Assembly (NCBI GenBank): GCA_039704465.1
Contig: JASFAU010000006.1
Span: 124,001 to 188,000, forward strand
Source of the DNA: Plasmodiophora brassicae
Lineage: Eukaryota > Endomyxa > Phytomyxea > Plasmodiophorida > Plasmodiophoridae
DNA length: 64,000 nt
Reading direction: 5' to 3'
The notes beneath the pieces are model-generated. The model saw only the letters and a program-made list of their open reading frames with translations. It made no database searches and had not been told where the DNA came from. This document shows, one piece after another, positions 63,279-64,000 of the stretch; positions within the stretch are counted from its first letter, which is position 1; the number at the start of each line of letters is the position of its first letter. The position numbers and the translations under genes were made by a program.

Positions 63279-63563
63279 ATCGATTGGGCGATCATGACGA
63301 AAGGAGTGTATGTGGCTGGATACTTGGCTACGGGGACGCGGGCTGTTCCGACGTGAACCCGTTCCCCGCAGTCGACTTGTCAGATGCGTCCGTCTGGTTC
63401 ACCAGATCAGAATGCCTAAACGAACGGTGAGTCGTGCTGCGAACTGCTGACCATCCAGTCCTACTTTATCGCTGCAACTGCGGCATGCACGAGACGTTTC
63501 AGAATCCGGACTTCGCGTCTGGTCCTTCACAGAGCACGTTAGCATCGGACATAGATACGCACC

Positions 63564-64000
63564 TCATCCAACTAGAATACTGTACCCGGCAGGCGTGTCT
63601 GTGGAGTCATTGTTGACACCCTCGTCAATCCGGTCCACAAGGTAGGCGATCTTGGACTCGAGGATGACGCGAAGCGCCGCGCGTTCCTTTAGGTGTATCG
63701 CCAGCTTCTCGGCAACCATTGCGTTCTCCTCGCAGCGTTTCCGGAGCATGGCGTTCTCCGCCCTCAGCATCTCCACCAGCGGCGTCGACGCGTTCTCTTG
63801 CAGCCTCCTCACGTTCGTCGTCTTCTGGTCCAACGCGTTCTCTATCGCCCGATGCTCCTTATCGTATTTCTGTAATTCGACCTGCAACGACAGAATCTCC
63901 ACCGCGGCATCAGCAACGACGCCTTTGCAAGACGGGTACAACGTACCGCAGAGTCCCGATCGTTCAATCGATTCGTCAGCTGGATCATGATGTCGCGCTG
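63564..64000 (-). CDS. Coiled-coil protein, partial (5' end beyond window)
   Basis: The last exon or exons of a minus-strand gene running past position 64000. The frame at 63910-63564 is a near-continuous heptad coiled coil (VEILSLQVELQKYDKEHRAI, KTTNVRRLQENAS, ERAALRVILESKIAYLVDRI). Upstream at 63999-63950, RDIMIQLTNRLNDRDSA reads in another frame and is probably joined by an intron that starts GTACGT near 63950. The style (LQVELxKYDKEHRAIE) is common in centrosomal or flagellar coiled-coil proteins, but I cannot name it. Confidence 0.5.
   Translation of the reverse strand, partial: ARHHDPADESIERSGLCGTLYPSCKGVVADAAVEILSLQVELQKYDKEHRAIENALDQKTTNVRRLQENASTPLVEMLRAENAMLRKRCEENAMVAEKLAIHLKERAALRVILESKIAYLVDRIDEGVNNDSTDTPAGYSILVG

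Overview
The window is nuclear DNA of a gene-dense, GC-rich, flagellated microbial eukaryote. About 39 protein genes and one tRNA occupy 64 kb. Most genes are cut by very short introns. I located more than 90, nearly all 39-76 nt, with GT donors and often a CTAAC/CTAAT element before the AG. Reading frames are restored exactly when these introns are removed, so most models below were checked codon by codon against remembered family patterns. Cilium genes (nephrocystin-4, IFT20, radial spoke protein 9, a TEX47-like protein) require a flagellated stage. An alternative oxidase, secreted ankyrin and BTB proteins, and the tiny introns together fit a plasmodiophorid rhizarian such as Plasmodiophora. 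That taxonomic guess is inference, not something I could test.

Layout. 1-10.4 kb: partial nephrocystin-4 (-), secreted Skp1-like/ankyrin protein (-), DGAT2-type acyltransferase (+), ALIX/BRO1 protein (-). 11-20 kb: complex I PSST/NDUFS7 (-), an aldo-keto reductase-fold protein without its catalytic residues (+), amino-acid permease (-), Golgi-type glycosyltransferase-like protein (+), a small acidic protein (+), folate/biopterin transporter (-), YbaK-type tRNA-editing protein (-). 20-31.8 kb: small secreted basic protein (+), large secreted unknown (-), MscS channel (+), 16-exon ATG11/FIP200 autophagy scaffold (+), alternative oxidase (-), multipass membrane protein (+), CBR4-like reductase with a 12-nt microexon (-). 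31.8-42.8 kb: PRP4 (-), IFT20 (+), eIF4A (+), ionotropic-glutamate-receptor-like channel (+), an RGS-globin-transmembrane fusion (+), DUS1 (-), secreted ankyrin protein (-), tRNA-Asp. 43-59.2 kb: RSPH9 (-), GFA/CENP-V protein (-), ER DnaJ-thioredoxin protein (+), secreted BTB-BACK-TLD protein (-), SPIN90/Dip1-like protein (+), class 3 lipase (-), SmD1 (+), HAD phosphatase (+), TEX47-like (-), unknown (+), proteasome beta-7 (-), secreted cytochrome-c-like protein without heme motif (+), CMSS1/Cms1 (-). 59.2-64 kb is poorer: a decayed tyrosine-recombinase-like locus, a Cys-rich ORF, a coding-type 18-bp repeat, ankyrin-like remnants and a partial coiled-coil gene.

Genes are mixed in strand and function, as expected of a compact eukaryote without operons. 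Functional themes are flagellum assembly, splicing and translation, autophagy/ESCRT/actin, mitochondrial respiration with a bypass oxidase, membrane transport and signalling, and a set of predicted secreted proteins carrying eukaryotic interaction domains (ankyrin, Skp1/BTB, TLD) that are plausible host-directed effectors. The most unusual items are the RGS-globin membrane protein, the secreted BTB-BACK-BACK-TLD and Skp1-ankyrin proteins, and the minimal glutamate-receptor-like channel.
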